Source: Oscillospiraceae bacterium
GTDB taxonomy: Bacteria > Bacillota_A > Clostridia > Oscillospirales > Oscillospiraceae
Assembly (NCBI GenBank): GCA_017398105.1
Contig: JAFQHF010000032.1
Span: forward strand, 1 to 35,544
DNA length: 35,544 nucleotides
Direction: 5' to 3'
A model generated the notes under the pieces. It searched no databases. It saw nothing but the letters and a program-made list of their open reading frames with translations, and was not told the origin of the DNA. The translations under genes were made by a program, and so were the position numbers. How positions within the stretch are numbered: position 1 is the stretch's first letter; each line of letters starts with the position of its first letter. Below, one piece after another: positions 1 through 8,511 of the stretch.

Positions 1-617
1 CCTTCCTTGCAGTCGTCGCCCACGTACTCGATCAGACCGGAGGCGATGCCCTCCTCGAAGGAGATCAGCTTGGCACCCTCCAGAATGTCGGTGTTCTGAA
101 TCTCGGCGTAGACAACAGCAGCGGCATCGTCAGTCATCTGGCAGCCGTCGGGGCCGTAGGCCTTGTAGCCGTTGTACTTGGCAGGGTTGTGGGAAGCGGT
201 GACCATGACACCGGCGTTGGCGCCGTAGTAACGGGTAGCAAAGGACAGAGCGGGAACAGGCATCAGAGCATCATAGATACGAACCTTGATGCCGTTGGCA
301 GCCAGAACACGGGCAGTCTCCTTGGCGAAGACGTCGGAGTTGATACGGCTGTCGTAGGAAACAGCGACCAGCTGATTGCCGCCCTGGGTCTTGACCCAGT
401 TTGCCAGGCCCTGAGTAGCCTGACGGACAACATAAATGTTCATCCGGTTGGTACCGGCGCCCAGAACGCCGCGCAGACCGGCGGTGCCGAACTTCAGAGC
501 AACAGCGAAGCGATCCTTGATCTCTTCTTCCTGGCCCTCGATCTTCTGCAGCTCTGCGGTCAGAGCGGGATCTTCCAGAGAAGCTTCCAGCCAGCGCTTG
601 TAATCATCCATGTACAT
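1..617 (-). CDS. Phospho-sugar mutase (phosphoglucomutase/phosphomannomutase family), 5' part
   Basis: Interconverts hexose 1- and 6-phosphates in the cytoplasm, probably glucose 1-phosphate and glucose 6-phosphate. Only about the first 205 codons are present; the 3' end lies beyond the left edge. The translation begins MYMDDYKRWLEASLEDPALT and carries the family N-terminal pattern KFGTAGLRG (residues 42-50) and the active-site TASHNP, in which Ser142 would carry the phosphate. The start at 617 is preferred over the in-frame ATG at 611 because AAGGTG lies 6 bases upstream of it. N-terminal length and motifs match the roughly 550-580-residue PgcA-type enzymes of Firmicutes. It has its own promoter (676-704), so it is separate from the radical SAM gene upstream. 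Choice between glucose and mannose substrate is not settled by what is visible. Confidence 0.93.
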   Translation of the reverse strand, partial: MYMDDYKRWLEASLEDPALTAELQKIEGQEEEIKDRFAVALKFGTAGLRGVLGAGTNRMNIYVVRQATQGLANWVKTQGGNQLVAVSYDSRINSDVFAKETARVLAANGIKVRIYDALMPVPALSFATRYYGANAGVMVTASHNPAKYNGYKAYGPDGCQMTDDAAAVVYAEIQNTDILEGAKLISFEEGIASGLIEYVGDDCKE

Positions 618-675
618 GTTAATCACCTTATCCTTTATTAATAGTAGTAAAGTTTTACGCAATTCAACCAAATAT

Positions 676-704
676 AATATAAACTATTATCCGTCAATTG
701 TCAA
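676..704 (-). promoter_or_regulatory. Sigma-A-type promoter of the phospho-sugar mutase gene
   Basis: On the minus strand TTGACA (704-699) is followed after 17 bp by TATATT (681-676). It lies about 60 bp upstream of the start codon at 617. No operator-like dyad is evident beside it. Confidence 0.7.
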
Positions 705-787
705 TGTTGCGATATGCCCAACCTTACAGGGTGCATACTGTCAAAAAAGACAATAGCCTTACCTTCCTTTGTTGCACTCTAACCAAA

Positions 788-1654
788 TCAGTCAAAGAAG
801 CTGATCTGGAGCTCCTTTTCCTCAAACGCATGCAGATACCGGAAAATCTGACGGTTGTCATGGAGGATTCCCGCTTTTTCGCAGGTCTCATGGAACAGCT
901 GCATCAGCTCCCGGTTTTTGGGACTGTTTACCTCGTAGCTGTTGGCATATTCCCGGATGTACTGTCCTTTCAGGCCGGGAAAGTGCAGATCCAGCTGGGT
1001 GTAGAAATACTCCCGGTTTCCCTCCCGCAGGGTCAGGCCCATGTTAAAGCACAAAATTCCCTTTACCCCGGCCTCGATGCAGCATTCCAGCAGTCCCTCA
1101 ATATTCTCCCGGGTATCATTGATATACGGAAGAATGGGCGCAAGCCACACCACCGTTGGAACCCCTGCATCCCGGAACTGCTTCAGCGCCGCCACCCGCC
1201 GGGAGGTTGGAGAAACGTTGGGCTCCAGAATGCGGCACAGGCCATCGCCATAGGTGGTCAGGGTCATCTGCACCACTGCCTTGCTCTGCTCCTGGATCTT
1301 TGTCAGAATATCCAGATCCCGCAGCACCCGGTCCGACTTGGTATGCACCGTGGCACCGAACCCATATTGACAGATCAGTTCCAGCGCTCCCCGGGTAAGC
1401 CGCAATTCCTCCTCAACGGGAATGTAGGGATCGGTCATGGAACCGGTTCCGATCATGCAGCGCCTGCGCTTGGCCTTCAGCGCTTTCTCCAATAGAGCCA
1501 GGGCATTTTCCTTCACCTCCACATCCTCAAAGATGTGGTTGATCTGATAGCAGCGGCTTCTGGAATCGCAGTAAATGCAGCCGTGGGTGCAGCCCCGGTA
1601 CAGGTTGATTCCGTTATCATTGGACAGTATGCTCTTGGCTTTTACATAATGCAT
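788..1654 (-). CDS. SPL family radical SAM protein
   Basis: A 288-residue radical SAM protein of the spore photoproduct lyase-like family. The 4Fe-4S cluster motif CTHGCIYC supplies Cys22, Cys26 and Cys29, and the surrounding RGCTHGCIYCDSR is typical of the family. It is followed by a conserved IGTGSMTDPYIPVE segment (about residues 68-81). It lacks the long N-terminal region of true spore photoproduct lyase, so DNA photolesion repair cannot be assumed; most relatives of this size have no assigned substrate. The gene is last in a compact three-gene run, starting 4 bp after the NUDIX gene stops, which suggests co-transcription and translational coupling. The family call is firm, the reaction unknown. 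Confidence 0.9.
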   Translation of the reverse strand: MHYVKAKSILSNDNGINLYRGCTHGCIYCDSRSRCYQINHIFEDVEVKENALALLEKALKAKRRRCMIGTGSMTDPYIPVEEELRLTRGALELICQYGFGATVHTKSDRVLRDLDILTKIQEQSKAVVQMTLTTYGDGLCRILEPNVSPTSRRVAALKQFRDAGVPTVVWLAPILPYINDTRENIEGLLECCIEAGVKGILCFNMGLTLREGNREYFYTQLDLHFPGLKGQYIREYANSYEVNSPKNRELMQLFHETCEKAGILHDNRQIFRYLHAFEEKELQISFFD

Positions 1655-1658
1655 TTCT

Positions 1659-2108
1659 TCACCTCAGCCTTACCTTCCACTGCTCTTCCTGAACCAGATA
1701 CTGAAATTCCGTATGTTCCGGACTGAGCATCACATCCAGCAGCTCCTCCAAATCCGCAACTGTATCATACCGGCTCAGTTCCTGTCGGGGAATCCAGCAG
1801 ACTCGGCCTTCCTCCGAAGAATTCAGTGTCCCGGAAAACGCCTCTGTTTCAAACAGCAGCACCAGATACCGTCCCCCAGGAATCGGGAACTGCTTGACTC
1901 CGCAGAGGTTCGGACGGATAACCGTCAGTCCTGTCTCCTCCCGCATTTCCCGAACTACCGCATCCACAATGGATTCTCCCGGTTCCACATGGCCGCCGGG
2001 GATGGTATAGCCCCGCCAGTCGGCCTTCACCCGATCCTGCAGCAGAAGCAGATCCCCCTGATGAACCAGGCACAAAATCGTCAGTTCAACTCTCTCTGTT
2101 CTGTCCAT
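1659..2108 (-). CDS. NUDIX hydrolase (MutT-like)
   Basis: A 149-residue NUDIX hydrolase, expected to cleave a nucleoside diphosphate linked to another group, using divalent metal. The Nudix box is complete: Gly39, Glu45 and the REMREETGL segment (residues 53-61) fit GX5EX7REUXEEXGU. The protein starts straight into the first beta strand (RVELTILCLVHQGDLLLLQD), and no extra domain is present. Family members of this type act on oxidised nucleotides such as 8-oxo-dGTP or on sugar nucleotides; the sequence does not decide which. It lies between a GH3 glycosidase (3-bp gap upstream) and a radical SAM gene (4-bp gap downstream), so the three are probably one transcript. Confidence 0.92.
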   Translation of the reverse strand: MDRTERVELTILCLVHQGDLLLLQDRVKADWRGYTIPGGHVEPGESIVDAVVREMREETGLTVIRPNLCGVKQFPIPGGRYLVLLFETEAFSGTLNSSEEGRVCWIPRQELSRYDTVADLEELLDVMLSPEHTEFQYLVQEEQWKVRLR

Positions 2109-2111
2109 CTC

Positions 2112-4304
2112 TCAAACCAATCCAAAACCATAACCGTAGCGGTTTCCGCATTCGTCCACATAGGCTTCCATATCCGCGGCAATATCCTCGCAGTGCCGCT
2201 CCACAGTCTCCATATTTGCCGGAAGCAGCAGAGGCAGGCGGCCGCCTGCCTTGGCTTCACCGCTGAGGATCTGCATCAGCACGGCGTTTTCCACGCCGAA
2301 ATGGGCCAGGATTCCGTCTGCCGCAGCTTCAAATTCCGCCACCACAGCGGGGTTGTGCACCTGCATCACCACGATCACTGGCTTATCCCCCATGGCCGCG
2401 CGGGCATTGAGGATATTGTCCAGGTCGGATGCGTTGTAGGCGGTGTTGGTCTTTCCCCGGTAGCTGCGGTCGCAGTCACCCTCCCGGAAATCGCCCCTGG
2501 CAACAGAATGCTCCCGGGCAGCCTCCGCAGTGTAGGGCCGGTACTGCAGGGTGATGGGAAGATAGCCGTTTCCGCCCTTTTCCGCATCCTCCCGGCTGTA
2601 GCAGTCGCACAGAGGACTTTCCGCAAAGACCACTGCCGCATCCGCTTCCTCCGGGGTATCCGTCAGAGTGAACCAGCCCTGCACATCCTTTTGATCCAAA
2701 GGCTGTACATCCATAGCCGGAGCAATGCTGCGGAAGAAGGTATAATGCGCATCCAGATGCCTTCCGGGCACATAAATTCTGCTGCCCTTTTTCAGAGGAA
2801 GTACATTCTCTTTGTTTTTCAGCAGAACCACCGACCTGCGCTGGGCTTCCAGACCCGCCTGAACGAATTCCGGCGCGCCCACGATTTTTTCGCTTTCCTC
2901 CGGCTCCAGATAGGGATTTTCAAACAGTCCCACCCGGAACATCAGCGTCAGAATCCGCTCTGCGGACTGCTCCATCCGTCTGCGCATGGCTTCCTCTCCC
3001 CAGGCTTCACAGCCCAGACGGCAGGCCTGCAGCACCGGCTCCTTCCGGCTGCAGCCGCCGAACATATCCACGCCGTTGGAAAGGATCTTCCAATACCGCT
3101 CCGCTTCCGTCAGGTGCTCCACACCATGCGCCCGGGTGCCAAAGCCGTCGATGGGGCTTAAGGGATCATCGGTGATGCCCCAGTCGGTGCAGACCACGCC
3201 ATCGTAGGCTTCCTTCCCGCGCAGCAGGTCTTCAATGATATATTTACTGTAGGAATTACCCACATTTTCTCCATACTTCCGATCCTGATCCCAGGAAACG
3301 GTATAGTAGGGCATCACGGCCGCCGCCTTTCCGGTACCGTCTTCCAGGCAGAAGGCACCTTCCGTGAAAGGACGCATATGTTCTTCAAACCTTCCGCCGG
3401 GATAGACCGCAAACTTGCCATAGGCATAGTGGGCATCCCGGCCGCCTTCACCGGTGCCTCCGCCGGGCCAGTGCTTGACCATGGCAGCCACGCTGTCCCT
3501 GCCCCAGCCATTTTTTGCACCTTCCGTGGTCTGCAGGCCGTCGCAGTAGGCTCTGGCAAACGCGGTCACCATATCCGCATCCGCACCCATGGTATCTTCC
3601 AGGCGCATCCACCTGGGATCTGTGGCCAGATCGATCTGCGGCCCCAGCGCCTGGGTAATACCCAGGGCACGGTATTCCTTTGCGATCACTTTCGCGAATT
3701 CCTTCATCAGCTCCGCATCAAAGGTCGCTGCCATGCCCAGTCCCTCCGGCCAGCGGGAAACCTCTTTTCCGGTGCCGGAAAACTCCGCACCCTTCTTTCC
3801 GGCTGCGTGCCGGGGATCGGAGGAAATGCAGACGGGCACACCCAGCGGGCTGTTTTCCGCCAGACTCTGCAGGCGGTTGTTCCAGCGGGCCGCCGTCCGG
3901 GCAGATTCTGTGGTGACCAGCAGGAAATTGCGCAGATTCTCTTCCGACACAAAAATCTTCTGTTCATCGGTCAGATCTGCCGGGTCCGTTACGCCGGGAA
4001 TAAAATCCCCGCCGTCATAGTGACCCTTAAAGGGAAGCCCCGGTACAAAGGGCACCAGCTGATGGGGTGACCAGAGCATCAGACCCGCGATCTGCTCCAG
4101 GCTGAGCCGCTTCGCCAGATCCTTTGCCCGGGCCTCACAGGGAAGCCGCCAGTCCTCATAAGGAAGCAGGTCTTTCTCTCCCGACAGATTTTTAAACGCC
4201 AGGCCGTCCTGCTCCTTCAGGCGCAGTGTCCCCATGCCCAGAACCGCACCGCCTGCGTTTCTGACCAATGTGTGATCTTCCCGTTTTTCAATTGTATATT
4301 TCAT
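2112..4304 (-). CDS. Glycoside hydrolase family 3 protein (beta-glucosidase-like)
   Basis: A 730-residue family 3 glycosidase that removes terminal beta-linked sugars with retention. The N-terminal TIM-barrel domain covers about residues 60-440. It contains GPQIDLATDPRW (221-232), the substrate-binding KHWPGGG (277-283, the KHFPG motif) and VVCTDWG, where Asp374 is the expected nucleophile. The C-terminal alpha/beta sandwich follows (about 490-720), with RRSVVLLKNKENVLPL as its usual start. No signal peptide or membrane segment is visible, so it probably acts inside the cell on imported oligosaccharides or glycosides. No sugar transporter or regulator is adjacent, so the substrate is open. 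It is the first gene of the GH3-NUDIX-radical SAM run. The start has AAGGAG 6 bases upstream. Confidence 0.93.
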   Translation of the reverse strand: MKYTIEKREDHTLVRNAGGAVLGMGTLRLKEQDGLAFKNLSGEKDLLPYEDWRLPCEARAKDLAKRLSLEQIAGLMLWSPHQLVPFVPGLPFKGHYDGGDFIPGVTDPADLTDEQKIFVSEENLRNFLLVTTESARTAARWNNRLQSLAENSPLGVPVCISSDPRHAAGKKGAEFSGTGKEVSRWPEGLGMAATFDAELMKEFAKVIAKEYRALGITQALGPQIDLATDPRWMRLEDTMGADADMVTAFARAYCDGLQTTEGAKNGWGRDSVAAMVKHWPGGGTGEGGRDAHYAYGKFAVYPGGRFEEHMRPFTEGAFCLEDGTGKAAAVMPYYTVSWDQDRKYGENVGNSYSKYIIEDLLRGKEAYDGVVCTDWGITDDPLSPIDGFGTRAHGVEHLTEAERYWKILSNGVDMFGGCSRKEPVLQACRLGCEAWGEEAMRRRMEQSAERILTLMFRVGLFENPYLEPEESEKIVGAPEFVQAGLEAQRRSVVLLKNKENVLPLKKGSRIYVPGRHLDAHYTFFRSIAPAMDVQPLDQKDVQGWFTLTDTPEEADAAVVFAESPLCDCYSREDAEKGGNGYLPITLQYRPYTAEAAREHSVARGDFREGDCDRSYRGKTNTAYNASDLDNILNARAAMGDKPVIVVMQVHNPAVVAEFEAAADGILAHFGVENAVLMQILSGEAKAGGRLPLLLPANMETVERHCEDIAADMEAYVDECGNRYGYGFGLV

Positions 4305-4347
4305 TTTAAGCTCCTTTTCATCAAAAAAGAGGGATATATTCTTGTAT

Positions 4348-4377
4348 ATTTTACCATTTCCTGAGATTGACTGTCAA
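4348..4377 (-). promoter_or_regulatory. Promoter of the GH3-NUDIX-radical SAM genes
   Basis: Minus strand TTGACA (4377-4372), 18-bp spacer, TAAAAT (4353-4348), about 45 bp upstream of the GH3 start codon. The divergent MATE promoter begins 64 bp away. Confidence 0.65.
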
Positions 4378-4440
4378 TTCGGCAGCTTTCCCAGTATCCC
4401 CTTCCTGCTTTTGTCCAAAATGCTTGTTTTTCGAAAGCAG

Positions 4441-4469
4441 TTGCATTTTGAACAAATTTCCGTTAGAAT
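4441..4469 (+). promoter_or_regulatory. Promoter of the first MATE exporter
   Basis: TTGCAT (4441-4446), 17-bp spacer, TAGAAT (4464-4469). Transcription would begin near 4476, downstream of an in-frame ATG at 4342, which supports the TTG start at 4504. Confidence 0.65.
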
Positions 4470-4503
4470 AGAAAATGAAGAAATATGTAAGGAGTGGTTT
4501 ACC

Positions 4504-5925
4504 TTGAGTTTAAAGAGTCTGTTTTCCGCCAAGGACATGACTTTGGGTTCTCCCTGGAAACGCATCATGGAGTTCTCCATCCCCATGCTGCTTGGCAATA
4601 TCGCACAGCAGCTGTACAACACCGCCGATACCGTCATCGTCGGTATGTACGTGGGTGACAATGCCCTGTCCGCTGTCGGCAGCGCTGCCCCCATTCTGAA
4701 CCTGCTGCTGGCCCTGTTCGTGGGCATTTCCACCGGCGCAGGCATCGTTATTTCCCAGAGCTTCGGTGCCCGGGATCGGGATGGTCTGTCCCGGAATATC
4801 GGCAACTGCATTACCCTGACCTTCATCGCATCTGCCGTTATCATGGTCTTCGGCCCGCTGATCACCCGGCCTATGCTGAACCTTCTGGATACCCCGGCAT
4901 CCATCATTGACTGGTGTGAGGATTACCTGAACATCTATTTCTGGGGCATCGTCGGTTTCTTCATGTACAATATGCTGGCCGGTGTTCTGCGCGGTCTGGG
5001 CGACAGTGTCAGCGCACTGGGCTTCCTGCTGGTGGCTGCCATTCTGAACGTCATTCTGGATCTGGTATTCGTAGGTGCCTTCGGTATGGGTGTTCCCGGC
5101 GTGGCACTGGCTACCGATATTGCCCAGGGCATTTCCGCGATCCTGTGCTTCATCAAGCTGATCCGCATGAAGGATGTCTTCACCCTGAACAAGTCCTCCT
5201 TCCGCTTCCAGCCCAGCGTGGCCGGCCGCATCATCAAGATCGGCATTCCCTCCGGCATTACCCAGGCCATCATGGCCTGCTCCATGATGGTGGTTCAGTC
5301 CCTGACCAATTCCATGGGCGAAATGGTCATCGCTGCCAACGTCATCATCATGCGCGTGGACGGCTTCGCCATGATGCCCAACTTCTCCTTCGGTCAGGCC
5401 ATGACGGTTTACACCGGTCAGAACGTGGGCGCCAACAAGTGGCACCGGGTACACCAGGGCATCAATCAGGGCTCCTACATTGCCCAGGCCTTCGCCGCCA
5501 CCATTACTGTGGTGCTGCTGTTCCTGAACAGGTATCTGTTCGCCATCTTCACCGATACCCCCGAGCTGATCGACCTGGCTGGCCGGATGATGCGGATCAT
5601 GGCCGTGGGCTACATCGCTGTTTCCGTTACCCAGGTTCTGGGCGGTGTCATGCGCGGTGCCGGCGATACCGTGACCCCCATGTGGATCTCCATTGCTTCC
5701 ACGGTTCTGCTGCGTATCCCTGTGGCCTACGCAATCGCACACTTCACCCAGTCTGCTGAATTCCCCACCGGTCATCCCTATGCCCTGTCCATCTCCCTGC
5801 TGATCTCCTGGACCATGGGTATGGTGATCTCCATCTTCGCATATCGTCGCAGCAAAGTTCGCCAGACCATTTTGTCCGAAACCTGCAAGGAGCTGGGTGT
5901 GGATACCCCTCCCAAGCTGCGGTAA
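4504..5925 (+). CDS. MATE family efflux transporter
   Basis: A multidrug and toxin extrusion (NorM/DinF superfamily) membrane antiporter of 473 residues with the usual twelve-helix hydrophobic profile. The N-terminal signature MEFSIPMLLGNIAQQLYNTADT and the repeat-two segment IGIPSGITQAIMACSMMVVQ are typical. Chosen start: TTG at 4504, because AAGGAG lies 9 bases upstream and the predicted promoter (4441-4469) is downstream of the longer in-frame ATG at 4342. The extra 54 residues that the longer frame would add have no counterpart in the family. Exports an unknown cationic drug or metabolite using an Na+ or H+ gradient. A strong terminator follows at 5941-5964, so it is monocistronic although a second MATE gene is next. 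Confidence 0.93.
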   Translation: MSLKSLFSAKDMTLGSPWKRIMEFSIPMLLGNIAQQLYNTADTVIVGMYVGDNALSAVGSAAPILNLLLALFVGISTGAGIVISQSFGARDRDGLSRNIGNCITLTFIASAVIMVFGPLITRPMLNLLDTPASIIDWCEDYLNIYFWGIVGFFMYNMLAGVLRGLGDSVSALGFLLVAAILNVILDLVFVGAFGMGVPGVALATDIAQGISAILCFIKLIRMKDVFTLNKSSFRFQPSVAGRIIKIGIPSGITQAIMACSMMVVQSLTNSMGEMVIAANVIIMRVDGFAMMPNFSFGQAMTVYTGQNVGANKWHRVHQGINQGSYIAQAFAATITVVLLFLNRYLFAIFTDTPELIDLAGRMMRIMAVGYIAVSVTQVLGGVMRGAGDTVTPMWISIASTVLLRIPVAYAIAHFTQSAEFPTGHPYALSISLLISWTMGMVISIFAYRRSKVRQTILSETCKELGVDTPPKLR

Positions 5926-5940
5926 TTCTATCATCTGAAA

Positions 5941-5971
5941 AGAGATGCTCTGCGGAGCATCTCTTTTCTTT
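5941..5971 (+). terminator. Rho-independent terminator after the first MATE gene
   Basis: Perfect 10-bp stem AGAGATGCTC / GAGCATCTCT (5941-5950 with 5955-5964), TGCG loop, followed by TTTCTTT. Confidence 0.9.
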
Positions 5972-6013
5972 ATAAAAAAATACGTCGCATGCTACATTTT
6001 TCCTGTGAGCCTA

Positions 6014-6043
6014 TTGCGCTTTTCTGACAGATTATGGTATAAT
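6014..6043 (+). promoter_or_regulatory. Promoter of the second MATE exporter
   Basis: TTGCGC (6014-6019), 18-bp spacer, TATAAT (6038-6043), about 32 bp upstream of the start codon at 6075. Confidence 0.7.
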
Positions 6044-6074
6044 ACAGGAAATATGTGCAGAAGGGAAGTTATTT

Positions 6075-7469
6075 ATGAGCAAACACGCCCAGTCTCAGGA
6101 ACAGCGCCGCAATATGATGCTCAATGAGCCCATCTCCCGGATCATTCCCAGGATGGCCATTCCCACCATTGTGGCATTCCTGATCAACTCCATCTATTCT
6201 CTGGCAGATACCTATTTCGTCAGTTCTCTGGGTACCAATGCCACCGCCGCCGTCAGCGTCAATGCCTCTCTGGATCAGCTGATCATGATGTGCGGCTCCA
6301 TGCTTGCCGTGGGTGCCAACAGCTATATTGCCCGGCTTTTGGGTCAGGGCAATGACAAGAAGGCCAGTCAGGTTCTGTCCACCGCCTTCTTTACCGCCTT
6401 TGGCATCGGCGCCATTCTGATGGTCTTCGGCAATCTGTTCATGCTGCCTATGGTACGTCTGCTGGGCGCCACCCCCACCTGTGAGCAGTATTCCATTGAT
6501 TACGCCACCTATGTTCTTTATGCGGCCCCCTTCATGGCGGCAAACTTCGTTATGAATCAGTGCCTGCGCAGCGAGGGCAGCGCCACACTGTCCATGGTGG
6601 GCATGGGCTTCGGCGGCATCCTCAACTGCATTCTGGACCCCATTTTCATCATGCCCTGGGGCCTGAATATGGGCGTTGCCGGCGCATCTCTGGCAACCGC
6701 CATCTCCAAGTGGGTCAGCTTCGCCATCCTGATTTTCCCCTATCTGACCAAGCGCAGTCTGCTGCATCTGTCCATCCGGAATTACTACCCTTCCAAGGAT
6801 ATCATCACCAAGATCATTTCCGTGGGTTCCTCCTCCATGTTCCGCTCCGGACTGGCAGTGGTCTCCGCCATCATGCTCAACTCCATCGCCGGAAACATCT
6901 CCGATTCCGTTCTGGCCGCCGTTGGCGTGTGCAACAAGGTCATGATGTTCCCCTTCAGCATCATCCTGGGCTTCGGCACCGGCTTCCAGCCTGTGGCCGG
7001 CTTCAACTGGGGTGCCAAACGGTTTGACCGCGTTGAGGAAAGCTACCGTTTTTGTTCCCGGGTCGCCTTTATCGGCTCCGCGATTATGGCGGTCTTTGTT
7101 GCCGTCATGGCAGATACCTTTGTGGTTCTCTTTGCCGGAGCCGATGCGGAAATGCGCCGCATTGGTGTGATCTGCATGGTTTCCCAGTGTATTGCCCTTC
7201 CTATCCACGGCTGGGTCGCCATCGTCAACATGCTCTGTGCCGGTCTTGGCAATGCCAAGGGTGCGCTGGTTCTGTCCACCTCCCGTCAGGGCACCTGCTT
7301 TATCCCCATCCTGTATCCCCTGGCCTGGGCCTTCGGTGCCTACGGTATTGCCTGCGTGCAGGCAATTGCCGATATCCTGTCCATGGTTCTGGCCGTACCC
7401 ATTCTGCGGGGCATGCGGAAAAAGATCGCAGCTGCCCAGGCTGCTGAGGAAGCCAGCCAAAACATCTGA
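6075..7469 (+). CDS. MATE family efflux transporter (second copy)
   Basis: A 464-residue MATE exporter. The sequence opens with NEPISRIIPRMAIPTIVAFLINSIYSLADTYFVSSLGT, a form common in clostridial MATE proteins, and shows two six-helix halves; FNWGAKRFDRVEESYRF lies in the second half. The start is set by AAGGGAAG 6 bases upstream. It differs clearly from the preceding MATE protein, so the pair is not a recent duplication. It has its own promoter (6014-6043) and terminator (7486-7530). Substrate not predictable. The gene between promoters and terminators of its own suggests independent regulation from its neighbour. Confidence 0.92.
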   Translation: MSKHAQSQEQRRNMMLNEPISRIIPRMAIPTIVAFLINSIYSLADTYFVSSLGTNATAAVSVNASLDQLIMMCGSMLAVGANSYIARLLGQGNDKKASQVLSTAFFTAFGIGAILMVFGNLFMLPMVRLLGATPTCEQYSIDYATYVLYAAPFMAANFVMNQCLRSEGSATLSMVGMGFGGILNCILDPIFIMPWGLNMGVAGASLATAISKWVSFAILIFPYLTKRSLLHLSIRNYYPSKDIITKIISVGSSSMFRSGLAVVSAIMLNSIAGNISDSVLAAVGVCNKVMMFPFSIILGFGTGFQPVAGFNWGAKRFDRVEESYRFCSRVAFIGSAIMAVFVAVMADTFVVLFAGADAEMRRIGVICMVSQCIALPIHGWVAIVNMLCAGLGNAKGALVLSTSRQGTCFIPILYPLAWAFGAYGIACVQAIADILSMVLAVPILRGMRKKIAAAQAAEEASQNI

Positions 7470-7485
7470 CAGATTTCGAATATCT

Positions 7486-7530
7486 GCGGCAGGATTGCTT
7501 CTGACGAAGCCGTCCTGCCGCTTTCTTTTG
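7486..7530 (+). terminator. Rho-independent terminator after the second MATE gene
   Basis: Stem GCGGCAGGA (7486-7494) with TCCTGCCGC (7513-7521), plus an inner GCTTC/GAAGC stem (7497-7501 with 7506-7510), followed by TTTCTTTT. Confidence 0.88.
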
Positions 7531-7550
7531 CAGAATCGCACAAAAGTCTA

Positions 7551-7579
7551 TTGCTTTTTCCATGTCATCCTGTTATAAT
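7551..7579 (+). promoter_or_regulatory. Promoter of the esterase gene
   Basis: TTGCTT (7551-7556), 17-bp spacer, TATAAT (7574-7579), ending 31 bp before the start codon at 7611. Confidence 0.8.
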
Positions 7580-7610
7580 TAACCAACAAACATTGTTAGG
7601 AGAGGCCGCC

Positions 7611-8390
7611 ATGATCATCAAACGTGATTTCATCTACACTCCCAAGGGCACGAACCGCCCCCTGCACATCTACCTTCCCGACAGCTATTTTGACTCCGAA
7701 GAACGTTATCCCGTCATGTATTTTTTTGACGGCCACAATCTGTTTTTTAATGAGGATGCCACCTACGGAAAGTCCTGGGGTCTGAAGGAATTTCTGGACA
7801 GCTGGGGTAAGCAGATCATCGTGGTGGGCATCGAATGCGGTCACGACGGGGAAGAGCGGCTCAGTGAATACCTGCCCTACCCCGCCAACAAAACCAGCCA
7901 TTTCGCCAGATTCGTTCCCATGGGCGATGCCACCATGCAGTGGATCTTAAGTGAGGTCAAGCCTTTGATCGATCTGGAATACCGCACCATTCCCTTCCGG
8001 GAATGCACCGGTATCGCCGGTTCTTCCATGGGCGGTCTGATGGCCCTGTATGCCGTCACCCACTACAACCGGTGGTTCTCCAAGGGCGGCTGCGTCTCCA
8101 CTGCCATGGGCTTCTGTATGCGGCCGCTGATGACCGATCTGCGAAAGCAATCGATCAGCCCCGATACCCGGATCTACCTGTCCTGGGGCAGCCGGGAAGC
8201 CCAGGGAATCAAGAATCCCGAAAAGGATGACCATACCAGCAAGACCTACAGCTGGAACAAAAAAGTCGCCGACTATCTGCGCACCCGAAATACGGCCGTG
8301 AAGATGCACTGCCAGGTAGGCGGCGGCCACTGTGAAGCGGACTGGGAAAAGCTGGTGCCGGTCTTTATGAATTTCCTCTGGACAGAATAA
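7611..8390 (+). CDS. Alpha/beta hydrolase, putative esterase (esterase D-like family)
   Basis: A 259-residue cytoplasmic alpha/beta hydrolase of the PF00756 'putative esterase' type. The nucleophile elbow GSSMG gives Ser139. FFDGHNLFF (about 38-46) is the usual oxyanion-side strand region, and the C-terminal GGGHCEADWEK holds the likely catalytic His. The start at 7611 is chosen because TTAGGAGAGG lies just upstream and the promoter -10 is at 7574-7579; a longer reading frame from 7551 would begin inside the promoter. No signal peptide. Family members cleave short esters, including S-formylglutathione and acylated sugars or siderophores; nothing nearby identifies the substrate. Monocistronic: terminator hairpins follow at once. 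Confidence 0.88.
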   Translation: MIIKRDFIYTPKGTNRPLHIYLPDSYFDSEERYPVMYFFDGHNLFFNEDATYGKSWGLKEFLDSWGKQIIVVGIECGHDGEERLSEYLPYPANKTSHFARFVPMGDATMQWILSEVKPLIDLEYRTIPFRECTGIAGSSMGGLMALYAVTHYNRWFSKGGCVSTAMGFCMRPLMTDLRKQSISPDTRIYLSWGSREAQGIKNPEKDDHTSKTYSWNKKVADYLRTRNTAVKMHCQVGGGHCEADWEKLVPVFMNFLWTE

Positions 8391-8397
8391 TACATCG

Positions 8398-8425
8398 CCG
8401 CCGCATTCTGCAGAATGCGGCGGTG
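8398..8425. terminator. Perfect dyad downstream of the esterase gene
   Basis: CCGCCGCATTCTG facing its reverse complement (8399-8411 with 8410-8424, no spacer beyond the turn). No T-tract follows directly, so it may act together with the hairpin at 8444-8469. Confidence 0.55.
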
Positions 8426-8440
8426 CTTCATACAACAGAA

Positions 8441-8475
8441 AATCCCGGCAGCGAGTGACCGCTGCCGGGTATTTT
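8441..8475. terminator. Bidirectional terminator between esterase and surface protein genes
   Basis: Stem CCCGGCAGCG (8444-8453) with CGCTGCCGGG (8460-8469), loop AGTGAC, flanked by AAAAT on the left and TATTTT on the right. It can serve the esterase (plus) and the surface protein (minus). Confidence 0.85.
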
Positions 8476-8511
8476 CATTAGGATTTGGTTTTTAACCCTA
8501 TCGGGGAATGA

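Noticed and set aside
720..760. Terminator after the radical SAM gene (TATTGTC-T6-GACAGTA on the minus strand)
   Set aside because: The stem has only seven pairs including a wobble and there is no T-run after it.
4342..4503. N-terminal extension of the first MATE protein from ATG 4342
   Set aside because: The promoter lies inside this stretch (4441-4469) and the ribosome site serves TTG 4504; the extra residues do not resemble the family.
4510..5934. A long minus-strand frame opposite the first MATE gene
   Set aside because: Rich in H, G and D from reading hydrophobic codons in reverse; no ribosome site or family match. The same holds for the frame opposite the second MATE gene (6069-7541).
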